From: Catenibacterium sp. co_0103
GTDB lineage: Bacteria > Bacillota_I > Bacilli_A > Erysipelotrichales > Coprobacillaceae
Assembly: GCF_004168205.1 (NCBI RefSeq)
Contig: NZ_RCYB01000032.1
Location: 1-25,344 of the forward strand
Direction of reading: 5' to 3'
Length of the DNA stretch: 25,344 nt
The stretch's first letter is position 1. The number at the start of each line of letters is the position of its first letter. Positions 7,953 through 15,244 of the stretch are shown one piece after another. The translations under genes were made by a program, and so were the position numbers. The notes beneath the pieces were generated by a model. The model was given only the letters and a program-made list of their open reading frames with translations, had not been told where the DNA came from and searched no databases.

Positions 7953-8765
7953 ATGAAAAAGACTTTAATTACGCTTGCAACAGCAGCGCTTGTATTATCA
8001 GGATGTGGATCATCTACTAAGGATGACAACACTTTTACAGTAGGGATGGAAGCAGCTTACCAGCCATTTAACTGGCAGACTTCTAAGAAAACAGATACTG
8101 CAGTACAGTTAGATGGCGGTGCAGGTTATGCAGATGGATATGATGTTGTCGTTGCCAGCAAAATTGCTAAAAAATTAGGAAAGAAACTTGTAGTAAAGAA
8201 GATTGCATGGGATGGTTTACAGCCAGCTGTAGAATCTGGGGAAATCGATGCAATTATCGCAGGTATGACTGCTGATAAGAAACGTGAAAAGGGATTAGAT
8301 TTCACTACGCCTTATTATCAGAGTGAAATGGTTATGATCGTAAGAAAGAATAGTGCCATGACTTCATTCAATGATATCCAGCAGTTCTCAGGCTATAAGG
8401 TAACAGGTCAGAAGAATACTAACTATGATACAATCATTGATCAGATTAATGGTGTAAAACATCAGACACCTAAATCAACTTATCCAGAATTAGTTGTAGC
8501 TTTACAGCAGGGTGATACAGATGGTATTACTGCAGAATTACCAGTTGCAAATGGTATCGTACAGGCTAACCCAGATTTATCAATCGTTAAGTTTGCAGAT
8601 GGTCATAACTTTAATGTAGATACTGCAGTATCAATTGGATTAAAGAATAATACACGTAAGACTGCTGAATTCAAGAAGATTCAGAAGGCTTTAGATTCTA
8701 TTTCACAAGAAGAAAGATTAAAAATCATGGAAGATGCTGTTAAGAGAGCACCTACTGAAAAATAG
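7953..8765 (+). CDS. Amino-acid ABC transporter substrate-binding lipoprotein (probably lysine)
   Basis: Extracellular solute-binding protein of the polar amino-acid family 3 (270 residues). It has a lipoprotein signal peptide with lipobox LSGC; Cys18 would be lipidated and anchored in the membrane. The mature part shows the typical fold-defining segments: GMEAAYQPFNWQ, GYDVVVASKIAKKLGKK, the IDAIIAGMT and DFTTPYY hinge-region motifs and a C-terminal EERLKIMEDA helix. Lysine as ligand is inferred from the riboswitch directly upstream, not from pocket residues; other basic amino acids are possible. The start at 7953 follows AAAGGGG with good spacing. An in-frame ATG at 7866 was discarded because it lies in the riboswitch and would run through the terminator. 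Confidence 0.9.
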   Translation: MKKTLITLATAALVLSGCGSSTKDDNTFTVGMEAAYQPFNWQTSKKTDTAVQLDGGAGYADGYDVVVASKIAKKLGKKLVVKKIAWDGLQPAVESGEIDAIIAGMTADKKREKGLDFTTPYYQSEMVMIVRKNSAMTSFNDIQQFSGYKVTGQKNTNYDTIIDQINGVKHQTPKSTYPELVVALQQGDTDGITAELPVANGIVQANPDLSIVKFADGHNFNVDTAVSIGLKNNTRKTAEFKKIQKALDSISQEERLKIMEDAVKRAPTEK

Positions 8766-8773
8766 GAGATAAA

Positions 8774-9502
8774 ATGAAAATAGATTTTCAATATGCATGG
8801 AGTCAGTTAATTAATAACTGGCCTCTATTCTGGTATGGTATTAAGATGACAATCGCTTTTGCGGTTGTTGGTACATTAGCTGGTTTAATTATTGGTTTAA
8901 TTGTTGGTGCCATTCGTTGTGTACCATTAGATCCACTAGATAAACCAGTGACAAGATTCTTTAAACGTTTAGGACGTTTTATTACAGGCTTTTATGTATG
9001 GGTATTCCGTGGAACACCTATGATGGTTCAGGCCGTATTCCTTTATTACTTATTCAAACCAGTATTACATTGGAATAACTTTACAGCTGGTATGGTCATT
9101 ATCTCAGTGAATACAGCTGCTTATATGGCTGAAATTATTCGTAGTGGGATTCAGTCTATTGATCCAGGACAGATGGAAGCAGCTAAGTCTTTAGGTATGA
9201 CAAATACTCAGACTATGATTTCTATCATCTTCCCACAGGCTATTAAGAATACATTCCCATCACTTGGTAACCAGTTTATCGTTAATATTAAGGATAGCTG
9301 TATGTTAAATGCGATTTCAGTTGTTGAATTATTCTTCCAGGCACAATCAGTGGCTGGTACTAATATGAGATATATTGAAGTATATCTTGTTGTTGCACTT
9401 ATTTATTTAACTCTTACAACAGTTGCAACATTTGTACTTAATTACATTGAAAAGAGAATCAATAAGACAAACACAGTCACTATCAAGGATAACTGTGCTT
9501 AA
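8774..9502 (+). CDS. Polar amino-acid ABC transporter permease
   Basis: A HisM/GlnP-type permease (242 residues) forming the membrane channel of the importer, probably as a homodimer because only one permease gene is present. About five hydrophobic helices are seen, with a charged cytoplasmic loop near residues 50-70. The ATPase-coupling EAA loop is clear, with EAAKSLGM followed by [16 protein letters not shown] (about residues 136-166). It is preceded by AGGAGAT, lies 8 bases after the binding-protein gene and is followed 11 bases later by the ATPase gene, so the three form one operon under the lysine riboswitch. Confidence 0.92.
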   Translation: MKIDFQYAWSQLINNWPLFWYGIKMTIAFAVVGTLAGLIIGLIVGAIRCVPLDPLDKPVTRFFKRLGRFITGFYVWVFRGTPMMVQAVFLYYLFKPVLHWNNFTAGMVIISVNTAAYMAEIIRSGIQSIDPGQMEAAKSLGMTNTQTMISIIFPQAIKNTFPSLGNQFIVNIKDSCMLNAISVVELFFQAQSVAGTNMRYIEVYLVVALIYLTLTTVATFVLNYIEKRINKTNTVTIKDNCA

Positions 9503-9513
9503 GGAGGAAAGAA

Positions 9514-10251
9514 ATGGATACAGTAATTGAAATTAAACATTTAGAAAAACATTTTGGTGACCTCCGTGTTCTTAACGATATTGATTTCACTATCGAACGT
9601 GGTAAGGTTGTTACTATTATTGGTTCAAGTGGTTCTGGGAAAAGTACACTACTAAGATGTATCAACCTTCTTGAAGTACCTGATGCAGGAGAAATTCTAT
9701 TCAATGGTCAAAATATTCTTAAAGGTGATTTAGATGCTTCTACATATCGTAGTAAAGTAGGCATGGTATTCCAGAACTTTAACTTATTTAGTAATAAGAC
9801 AGTTTTAGAAAACTGTATGATTGGCCAGATCAAAGTATTAAAGAAATCTAAAGAAGAAGCCCGCGCTGAAGCAATGAAACAGCTAAAAGCTGTTGGTATG
9901 GATAAATTCGCAGATGCTTCTAGTACAAAGCTTTCTGGTGGTCAGAAACAGCGTGTTGCGATTGCAAGAGCTTTATGTATGAAACCAGAAGTACTTCTAT
10001 TTGATGAACCTACAAGTGCCTTAGATCCTGAAATGGTAGGGGATGTATTAGATGTTATGAAGGAACTTGCGAAAGAAGGTTTAACAATGGCTGTTGTGAC
10101 TCATGAAATGCAGTTTGCTAGAGAAGTGAGTGATGTTGTATGTTTTATGGATCAGGGCGTTATTGCTGAAATGGGTACTCCTGAAGAAGTATTTGAACAT
10201 CCTAAAACAGAACGTGCTAAACAGTTCTTATCACGTTATTCTAACAGATAA
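9514..10251 (+). CDS. Polar amino-acid ABC transporter ATP-binding protein
   Basis: A GlnQ/HisP-type ATPase (245 residues) energising the importer. Intact motifs: Walker [10 protein letters not shown] (about residues 37-45), Q-loop VFQNFNLF, signature LSGGQKQR, Walker [12 protein letters not shown] and H-loop VVTHEM. The C-terminal [15 protein letters not shown] helix is typical of amino-acid importers. Its ribosome binding site AAGGAGG is strong. It is the last gene of the riboswitch-controlled unit and is followed by a terminator. Confidence 0.95.
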   Translation: MDTVIEIKHLEKHFGDLRVLNDIDFTIERGKVVTIIGSSGSGKSTLLRCINLLEVPDAGEILFNGQNILKGDLDASTYRSKVGMVFQNFNLFSNKTVLENCMIGQIKVLKKSKEEARAEAMKQLKAVGMDKFADASSTKLSGGQKQRVAIARALCMKPEVLLFDEPTSALDPEMVGDVLDVMKELAKEGLTMAVVTHEMQFAREVSDVVCFMDQGVIAEMGTPEEVFEHPKTERAKQFLSRYSNR

Positions 10252-10263
10252 AATAATGACTCA

Positions 10264-10291
10264 AGAGATAGCATAAAAGCTGTCTCTTTTT
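10264..10291 (+). terminator. Terminator of the lysine transporter operon
   Basis: Stem of nine pairs (10264-10272 with 10279-10287, one G-U), loop ATAAAA and a T-run at 10287-10291, 13 bases past the stop codon. Confidence 0.85.
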
Positions 10292-10342
10292 CTATATAGA
10301 TAAAAAAACTGGTAATGACGGTTCTTTACCAGTTATATGCAA

Positions 10343-10368
10343 AATAAAAACCTCAGATAAACCGAGGT
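10343..10368 (-). terminator. Terminator of tRNA-Arg copy 1
   Basis: Minus-strand stem ACCTCGG / CTGAGGT (10368-10362 with 10356-10350, one G-U) followed by TTTTT. It begins about 10 bases past the encoded CCA end. Confidence 0.8.
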
Positions 10369-10378
10369 AATTAACAGA

Positions 10379-10455
10379 TGGCGTCCACGAGGGGATTCGA
10401 ACCCATGACCGCACGCTTAGAAGGCGTGTGCTCTATCCAGCTGAGCTACGTAGAC
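10379..10455 (-). tRNA. tRNA-Arg(UCU), copy 1
   Basis: A 77-base cloverleaf including an encoded CCA end. The anticodon loop CTTCTAA gives anticodon UCU, reading AGA and AGG, the favoured arginine codons in this AT-rich genome. The acceptor pairs with one G-U, and the D and anticodon stems are complete. The T-stem contains a T50-C64 mismatch, shared by all three copies in the window. It has its own promoter and terminator. Confidence 0.96.
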
Positions 10456-10478
10456 ATTTGTTTTTCGAATGCTTTTAT

Positions 10479-10507
10479 ATAATAGCATATAGATCATTTT
10501 AATGCAA
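10479..10507 (-). promoter_or_regulatory. Promoter of tRNA-Arg copy 1
   Basis: Minus-strand TTGCAT (10507-10502), 17-base spacer and TATTAT (10484-10479). The same TTGCA-N17-TATTAT design precedes the other two tRNA-Arg copies. Confidence 0.75.
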
Positions 10508-10604
10508 TATGAAAATGAAAAAAATGATAAAATACCTATCTTAATGTTTTCTCACACTTTAAATAATAAACAAGCTGTGTATATATTATAATATTCATGT
10601 AACA

Positions 10605-10633
10605 TTTTGAATGTTTTTAAATTGTATTATAAT
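10605..10633 (+). promoter_or_regulatory. Candidate surface-protein promoter
   Basis: A perfect -10 TATAAT (10628-10633) with a weak -35 TTTTGA at 17-base spacing. Nearby AT-rich sequence offers alternative -10 boxes, so the exact start is uncertain. A cre-like palindrome lies 20 bases downstream. Confidence 0.5.
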
Positions 10634-10652
10634 ATATATTGAAATCATAAAT

Positions 10653-10666
10653 TGATAGCGCTATCA
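10653..10666. promoter_or_regulatory. cre-like operator (CcpA site candidate)
   Basis: TGATAGCGCTATCA is a perfect 14-bp palindrome matching the catabolite-responsive element consensus TGWAARCGYTWWCW at 13 of 14 positions. It lies about 10-25 bases after the expected transcription start of the surface-protein gene, a position at which CcpA would repress or block elongation. Another LacI-family regulator could bind the same shape. Confidence 0.65.
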
Positions 10667-10690
10667 TATATACATATGGGAGGAATCAGA

Positions 10691-13000
10691 ATGAATAAGA
10701 AACAGAAAATCGTTTCTACTACATTATCTACAGTAACAGCATTATCATCTGTAGGTGCTATCTCTAGTTTGCCTAATACCGTTATTAAAAATGTTCAGGC
10801 ATTAGATGAAAATACAGTAGAAACAATTCAACAGGTACAACCAACAGTTAGAACAGATTTAGAAAAGGAAGTAGAAGATAAGAACTCTACTGTTATTTCT
10901 ACTGGAGCTGCATTACAGGGAGCAGAATATCAGAAAAACAGTTCAGAGGAAGCATTAAACAATGCGAAAACCAACAAGAAAGAAAATGATGAAAAGCTTA
11001 CTACTTCACAAAATCAGGTTGATCAGACTCTTGCGAAAGAAGTAAAAGATAGAGCTCAGGTCGTTTTACAGCTACAGGAAACTTTATCATCACAGAAACA
11101 GCAAAAAGAAGCTTTAGATAAAGCTGTAGAAGAAAAGCAGAATCAATTAAAGGATGCGCAGGATAAATACAACAAAGCGCAAGCTAATTATAATGATTTA
11201 GCTGATAAGAATAAGGATGCTTTAGATAAGTTGAATCAAGCTGAAGAGGACAAGACTCAATATGAAAAAGACCTTGCCAGCTTAAATGATCAGTTGACTA
11301 CTTTAAATAAAGATATTGAAACAGTTACTACAAAACTTAATGAAGAAAAGAAGTCATTAGAAAACAATAAGACTACTCTTAGTCAGTTAAATACAGAAAA
11401 ACAAACTCTAGAAACAGATTTAAAGGTTTCTACTGATAAGCTTAATTCTTTTAAAGAAGCACTTAATAAACAGCCAACAACTGAAGAAGTAACTCAGTTA
11501 CAGAAAGACATTGATACTCTTGAAAAGGATATCGATACTAAGACAACTCAGTTATCCACTTTAGACCAGGAAATTAACAGCTTAACTACTTCAATTGAAG
11601 CACAGACTACAACTTTTAATGAGACAACAAAGAAAAAGGATGATCTAACTAAACAGTATGATGCTTTAACTACACAAGTTAATGAAGCAAAAACAAATCT
11701 AGTTACTGCAAAAACTAACTACGATGCAGCTAAAAAAGCAGTGGATGATCTTAAAAACAATGTTGATACACCAGAACTTGCAAAATTAAAGTCTGAACTC
11801 TATCAATTACAGAAGCAGCAGTCTGCCTTACAAGCACAAGTGGACGTTACTAGCAGCAAGTTAAAAGCAGCTGAAACTGAATTAGCCAATGCTTATACAA
11901 AATATGATAACAACGTTGTCAACTTCTATAAGGAAGTCTACAACAATACTGGTAATTTAGATGCTTATTATGCTTATACAGAATTAGAAAAGTATGATGG
12001 TATAAAAGTAGGATCAGCGACTATTTATGATAGCAAGAATTACGATAAGACAATGGCTTCATTATCTGATTTAAAGGAAGCACTTAATTATATTAAGATG
12101 TGTAACCAGATTAGAGCATATGAAGGTGTAGCACCACTTAAAGTCTCTTATTACCTTCTGGCTGTATCCGCAATCCAGAACGAATTTACATCTGTAAAAT
12201 GGGGACATTCAGAAATATATCCATTCGCTGAAAATATATATGGAAGTTCAAGAGATTACAACTCTACAGACTTCTTAGATCAAAACGGCAATTTGGATGT
12301 AGCCTATTTAGATAAACTTGGAAGAAATCAAAACCTAGATGTATTCAATACACAAAGACAAAATCCATTTTATGGATGGTGGATTAAAGAAAAAGTAAAA
12401 TACGAACAGACTAAAAATAAAGATGATGCTGGACATTATTTCAACATTATAGATGAAAATTATACTCTGACTGGATTTAGCCATAATAATCAACTACATA
12501 ATAGTGGTTATTACACTTGGGGACAAGTATTTGCAGAAGGCCTCGTTGCAGATAAATTGGATGGTAGTGGTCAAGTAAGTATCACAGGTCAAAGTGTAGA
12601 TGAATTTGAAAAGACATTAAATGCCTGGATTTTAAAGAAGGCTAATGGAGTTCAAATTGAACAGAATAAAGTTGATGCTGCAAAAGCTGAAGTTGAAAAG
12701 GCGATAAATGCACTCAATGATAACAAGCAGAAAATCAGCACAAAACAGACTGAAATCAATAATTATAAGGATAATGTAAAGGCACAATTTAAAGCTGCAG
12801 AAACATCTTATAACAACGCTAAGAACACATATGATAATCTAGTCAATCAGCAGTCTTCAGTAAAAGCTGAATTAGATAATACTTCTAGTACACTTAACGC
12901 ACAAAAGGATGCTTTAACTAAACTAGAAGATCAGTTAAAAGCTAATAAAAAGGAGAAAGATACTTTATCTAAGCAGATTACTGATGAAAAGCATTATTAG
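10691..13000 (+). CDS. N-terminal part of a frameshifted CAP-domain surface protein
   Basis: Secreted coiled-coil surface protein, 769 residues before a premature stop. A signal peptide of about 36 residues ends in VQA. Residues about 40-425 are a long Lys/Glu/Gln-rich coiled coil. A CAP/SCP-like domain follows (about 450-640) with NQIRAYEGVAPL, WGHSE, FAENIYG, WWIKEK and AGHYFNII, keeping the His-Glu-His set of the family. The coiled coil then resumes. This arrangement resembles SEC10/PgrA-type surface exclusion proteins of Gram-positive bacteria, which is an inference. The reading frame stops after DEKHY because one A is missing from an A-run at 12987-12990; the coding signal continues in the next frame. 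As it stands the product lacks a wall anchor and would be released. The start is taken at 10691 behind GGGAGG. Function unknown; adhesion or cell-cell interaction is plausible. Confidence 0.82.
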   Translation: MNKKQKIVSTTLSTVTALSSVGAISSLPNTVIKNVQALDENTVETIQQVQPTVRTDLEKEVEDKNSTVISTGAALQGAEYQKNSSEEALNNAKTNKKENDEKLTTSQNQVDQTLAKEVKDRAQVVLQLQETLSSQKQQKEALDKAVEEKQNQLKDAQDKYNKAQANYNDLADKNKDALDKLNQAEEDKTQYEKDLASLNDQLTTLNKDIETVTTKLNEEKKSLENNKTTLSQLNTEKQTLETDLKVSTDKLNSFKEALNKQPTTEEVTQLQKDIDTLEKDIDTKTTQLSTLDQEINSLTTSIEAQTTTFNETTKKKDDLTKQYDALTTQVNEAKTNLVTAKTNYDAAKKAVDDLKNNVDTPELAKLKSELYQLQKQQSALQAQVDVTSSKLKAAETELANAYTKYDNNVVNFYKEVYNNTGNLDAYYAYTELEKYDGIKVGSATIYDSKNYDKTMASLSDLKEALNYIKMCNQIRAYEGVAPLKVSYYLLAVSAIQNEFTSVKWGHSEIYPFAENIYGSSRDYNSTDFLDQNGNLDVAYLDKLGRNQNLDVFNTQRQNPFYGWWIKEKVKYEQTKNKDDAGHYFNIIDENYTLTGFSHNNQLHNSGYYTWGQVFAEGLVADKLDGSGQVSITGQSVDEFEKTLNAWILKKANGVQIEQNKVDAAKAEVEKAINALNDNKQKISTKQTEINNYKDNVKAQFKAAETSYNNAKNTYDNLVNQQSSVKAELDNTSSTLNAQKDALTKLEDQLKANKKEKDTLSKQITDEKHY

Positions 13001-14214
13001 CTCAAAAGAAAGAAGAACTTGCAAATGCCACTAAAGATAAGGCAGAATTAGAACAGGCTCTTAAAGATGCGAATGCTGATGTTGATCGTATCACTGCTTT
13101 AATTGATGAAAATGATAAGAAGATTAAAGCACTTGAGTCAGAAATTAACACTAACAAGCAGAATATCAATGCATATAATGCTGAGTTAAATACTTTGAAC
13201 TCTAAAGTTACTAGTAAAGAAGCTGAAAAAGATGCATTATCTGCCAATATTGATATGTTAAATACTGCAATTAATGCATATAATAAACAGTTAGAAGAAT
13301 GCAACAAAGCAAAAGATGCATTAGATGCTGCTAAAAACAATTTTGATAATGTTCAAGCTGAATATGAGCAGGCTGTTGAAGACCAAAAAGCTCAAGCTGA
13401 TGTCGTAGCAAATACTACCAAGAAGCTAGATAATGCAAATGAAAGTCTTTCAAAAGCTCAAAGAGCTACTGCTGATTGGGAAGGTATTAAAGCAGGTGCC
13501 AGTGATCATTATGCACCTTATCATGATGAAGTATTAGATAACTTAATTGATACTGTATTAGTTTATGTAAGTGCGAAAGATGCTGCTGGTTCAATTGAAA
13601 CTAAACTTGCTGATGCACAGAAGGACTATGATGAAAAGACAAAGAATTATGAAGATGCTTTAAGTGCCTATAATGCGGCTCTTAAGGAATACAATGGTGC
13701 AAAGGCTGATTTAGATGCATTTGATGCAAAATATGGTATTGTCACAAAAGATACAATTACTTTACCTAGTGAAATGACTTATACTGGAAAACAAATTAAA
13801 CCAGAAGTTGTAGTCAAAGATAGTAAAAGTAATGTTGTTGAACCAAGTGAATATACAATCACTTATGGTGATAATACAGAAGTTGGGGAAGGTAGTGTTA
13901 CTATTAAATTAAGTGACGAGCATTATGTTGGTACTATCACTAAAACATTTAAAATCGTCTCTCCATCTACTGATAAAGATGACAATACGACTCCACCTGC
14001 AGATAAGAAGGACGATGTCACAACTACTCCTTCTGATAAGAAAGATAACGTTACTGTCACTCCAACACAAAAGAATAATACGACAGTAAAATCTGACAAG
14101 ACTTCTACTACTGTAAAAACAGGTGATTCATCACCAATCGTACAATTTAGTCTATTATCAATGCTTTCTATGTTCTTCTATACATTATTAAGAAGAAAAG
14201 AAAATAAAAATTAA
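12988..14214 (+). pseudogene. C-terminal part of the surface protein, out of frame
   Basis: This continues the preceding gene in the -1 frame. Reading five A instead of four at 12987-12990 gives DEKALLAQKKEEL and restores one protein of about 1174 residues. The part holds more coiled coil (to about 13740), one beta-rich Ig-like repeat of the YTGKQIKPEVVVKD...YTITYGDNTEVG type (about 13755-13950), a Thr/Lys/Asp-rich wall-spanning linker, a sortase-type signal VKTGD (14113-14127, a variant of LPXTG), a hydrophobic helix and an RRKENKN tail. No start codon with a ribosome binding site is seen, so it is probably not translated alone. Alternatives are a sequencing error or phase variation at the A-run. 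Confidence 0.8.
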
Positions 14215-14221
14215 TATGAAA

Positions 14222-14255
14222 GGTACCCAAGTATGATAGCTTGGGTACCCTTTTT
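14222..14255 (+). terminator. Terminator of the surface-protein gene
   Basis: A perfect 10-bp stem GGTACCCAAG / CTTGGGTACC (14222-14231 with 14240-14249), 8-base loop, then C and five T. It begins 8 bases past the stop codon. Confidence 0.92.
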
Positions 14256-14263
14256 ACTGATAT

Positions 14264-14291
14264 AAAATAAAAACCTCGGATAAACCGAGGT
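14264..14291 (-). terminator. Terminator of tRNA-Arg copy 2
   Basis: Minus-strand stem ACCTCGG / CCGAGGT (14291-14285 with 14279-14273) followed by TTTTTATTTT. It differs from copy 1 by one base that restores a G-C pair. Confidence 0.85.
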
Positions 14292-14301
14292 AATTAACAG
14301 A

Positions 14302-14378
14302 TGGCGTCCACGAGGGGATTCGAACCCATGACCGCACGCTTAGAAGGCGTGTGCTCTATCCAGCTGAGCTACGTAGAC
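14302..14378 (-). tRNA. tRNA-Arg(UCU), copy 2
   Basis: Identical in all 77 bases to copies 1 and 3, including the encoded CCA and the T50-C64 mismatch in the T-stem. It lies between the terminator of the surface-protein gene and the promoter of the DUF454 operon, transcribed in the opposite direction to both. Confidence 0.96.
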
Positions 14379-14401
14379 ATTTGTCTTTCGACTGCTTATG
14401 T

Positions 14402-14430
14402 ATAATACCATGACTTTTCACATAATGCAA
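14402..14430 (-). promoter_or_regulatory. Promoter of tRNA-Arg copy 2
   Basis: Minus-strand TTGCAT (14430-14425), 17-base spacer and TATTAT (14407-14402). Confidence 0.78.
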
Positions 14431-14454
14431 GCACTTTTTTCATTAATATATGTG

Positions 14455-14484
14455 TTGACTTTATTAAATCACCTCACATATAAT
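14455..14484 (+). promoter_or_regulatory. Promoter of the DUF454-YgbA-ABC operon
   Basis: TTGACT (14455-14460), 18-base spacer and perfect TATAAT (14479-14484). Two inverted repeats follow within 45 bases, positioned as operators. Confidence 0.78.
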
Positions 14485-14485
14485 A

Positions 14486-14502
14486 ATTATCAGTTCGATA
14501 AT
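14486..14502. promoter_or_regulatory. Operator-like inverted repeat next to the -10 box
   Basis: ATTATC-AGTTC-GATAAT, a perfect 6-5-6 inverted repeat starting two bases after the -10 box. The GATAAT hexamer is the unit of Fur boxes, but the arrangement is not the classical one, so the regulator is unassigned. Confidence 0.45.
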
Positions 14503-14512
14503 ACTAACTATT

Positions 14513-14528
14513 ATTAGGTGAGACTAAT
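14513..14528. promoter_or_regulatory. DtxR/IdeR-like operator candidate
   Basis: ATTAG-GTGAGA-CTAAT is a 5-6-5 inverted repeat in the leader, immediately upstream of the AAGGAG ribosome binding site. Its core TTAGGTGAGACTAA differs at two positions from TTAGGTTAGCCTAA, the core half of the iron-dependent DtxR/IdeR box. A metal-responsive repressor here would block transcript elongation. The regulator assignment is inference. Confidence 0.45.
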
Positions 14529-14541
14529 TAAGGAGATGACT

Positions 14542-14925
14542 ATGAAAATTATTTGGATACTACTAGGATTTATATCTTTGATACTCGGTACTTTAGGAAT
14601 TGTACTTCCTATTTTACCTACTGTTCCTTTTTATATGGCAACTGTATTCTGTTTTGCGAAAAGTTCAGATAAGCTTCACCACTGGTTTACGCACACAAAC
14701 CTTTATAAAAAACACTTAGATAGTTTTGTACAAAACAGATCTATGACATTAATGACTAAATGTGAGATCATGGGTATGGTTACAGCTATTATGTTAATAG
14801 GGTTCATCTGTATGAAAAATGTACCTGTAGGAAGAATATGTATTGCGATTGTCTGGGTCTTTCATATTCTTTATTTCTTTTTCCAAGTCAAGACGATAAA
14901 GAAAGAAGAGACAATCAATGAATAA
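14542..14925 (+). CDS. DUF454 (YbaN) family membrane protein
   Basis: A 127-residue integral membrane protein of the DUF454/YbaN family. The hallmark start is seen: a hydrophobic helix, then [28 protein letters not shown], and the following [14 protein letters not shown] segment. Two further hydrophobic helices lie near residues 70-90 and 95-115. No biochemical function is established for the family. It opens a four-gene run with overlapping ends. The ATG at 14542 is chosen because AAGGAG lies 6 bases upstream; in-frame GTG and ATG codons further 5' overlap the operator and the ribosome binding site. Confidence 0.88.
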   Translation: MKIIWILLGFISLILGTLGIVLPILPTVPFYMATVFCFAKSSDKLHHWFTHTNLYKKHLDSFVQNRSMTLMTKCEIMGMVTAIMLIGFICMKNVPVGRICIAIVWVFHILYFFFQVKTIKKEETINE

Positions 14926-15244
14926 AGTAGAAAAAAAGAGAATTAAAGAACAGGAAACAATTGAAAAGATGATTCATATCTATTGTATAAAGAATCATCA
15001 TACAAAAGAGTTATGTTCTGAATGTAAGGAATTAGTGAATTATGCAAAAGCACGTAGTCAAAGATGTCCTTTTATGGCAGAAAAGACATTCTGTGCACAT
15101 TGCAAAGTGCATTGTTATAGGCCTGAAATGAGAGAAAAAATCAGAAAGGTCATGCGTTTTAGTGGCCCTAGAATGATCATCTATGCCCCTAAAACAGCTT
15201 TATGGCATATGCTATGTACTATAAAAGAAAGGATATTAAAATGA
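14918..15244 (+). CDS. YgbA_NO (nitrous oxide-stimulated promoter) family protein
   Basis: A 108-residue cytoplasmic protein of the YgbA_NO family, named for the E. coli gene induced by nitrogen oxides. Six cysteines fall in paired spacings (C33-x2-C36, C50, C59-x2-C62-x3-C66), followed by the family block [22 protein letters not shown]. The cysteines suggest a metal or iron-sulfur site, which is inference. The gene overlaps the DUF454 gene by 8 bases and the next ABC gene by 4 (ATGA), so it is translated as part of the operon. Its biochemical role is not known; its presence suggests a response to nitrosative or metal stress. Confidence 0.88.
   Translation: MNKVEKKRIKEQETIEKMIHIYCIKNHHTKELCSECKELVNYAKARSQRCPFMAEKTFCAHCKVHCYRPEMREKIRKVMRFSGPRMIIYAPKTALWHMLCTIKERILK

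Larger units (their letters stand above)
10341..10461. repeat. tRNA-Arg unit repeat, copy 1
   Basis: A direct repeat with 14264-14384 at a fixed offset of 3923 bases. It covers the terminator, the tRNA-Arg gene and a few bases of 5' flank. Positions 10356-10461 are identical over 106 bp to 14279-14384. The similarity continues with a few mismatches to about 10474. The two copies bracket the surface-protein gene. Confidence 0.9.
14264..14384. repeat. tRNA-Arg unit repeat, copy 2
   Basis: Partner of the direct repeat at 10341-10461. Identical over 14279-14384 and diverging gradually beyond 14384 within the tRNA promoter. Confidence 0.9.

Noticed and set aside
12983..13000. Programmed -1 frameshifting in the surface-protein gene
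   Set aside because: The site is only GAAAAG; there is no classical X XXY YYZ slippery heptamer and no obvious downstream pseudoknot. A base deletion or error is simpler.
13002..13340. Minus-strand open frame opposite the surface protein
   Set aside because: It is antisense to the repetitive coiled-coil coding region, whose codon bias creates open antisense frames. No ribosome binding site or family match was seen.
10379..14378. Integrative element using tRNA-Arg attachment sites
   Set aside because: No integrase, excisionase or mobility gene lies between the two direct repeats; the repeated unit includes the whole tRNA with promoter and terminator, which points to gene duplication and not to a short att core.
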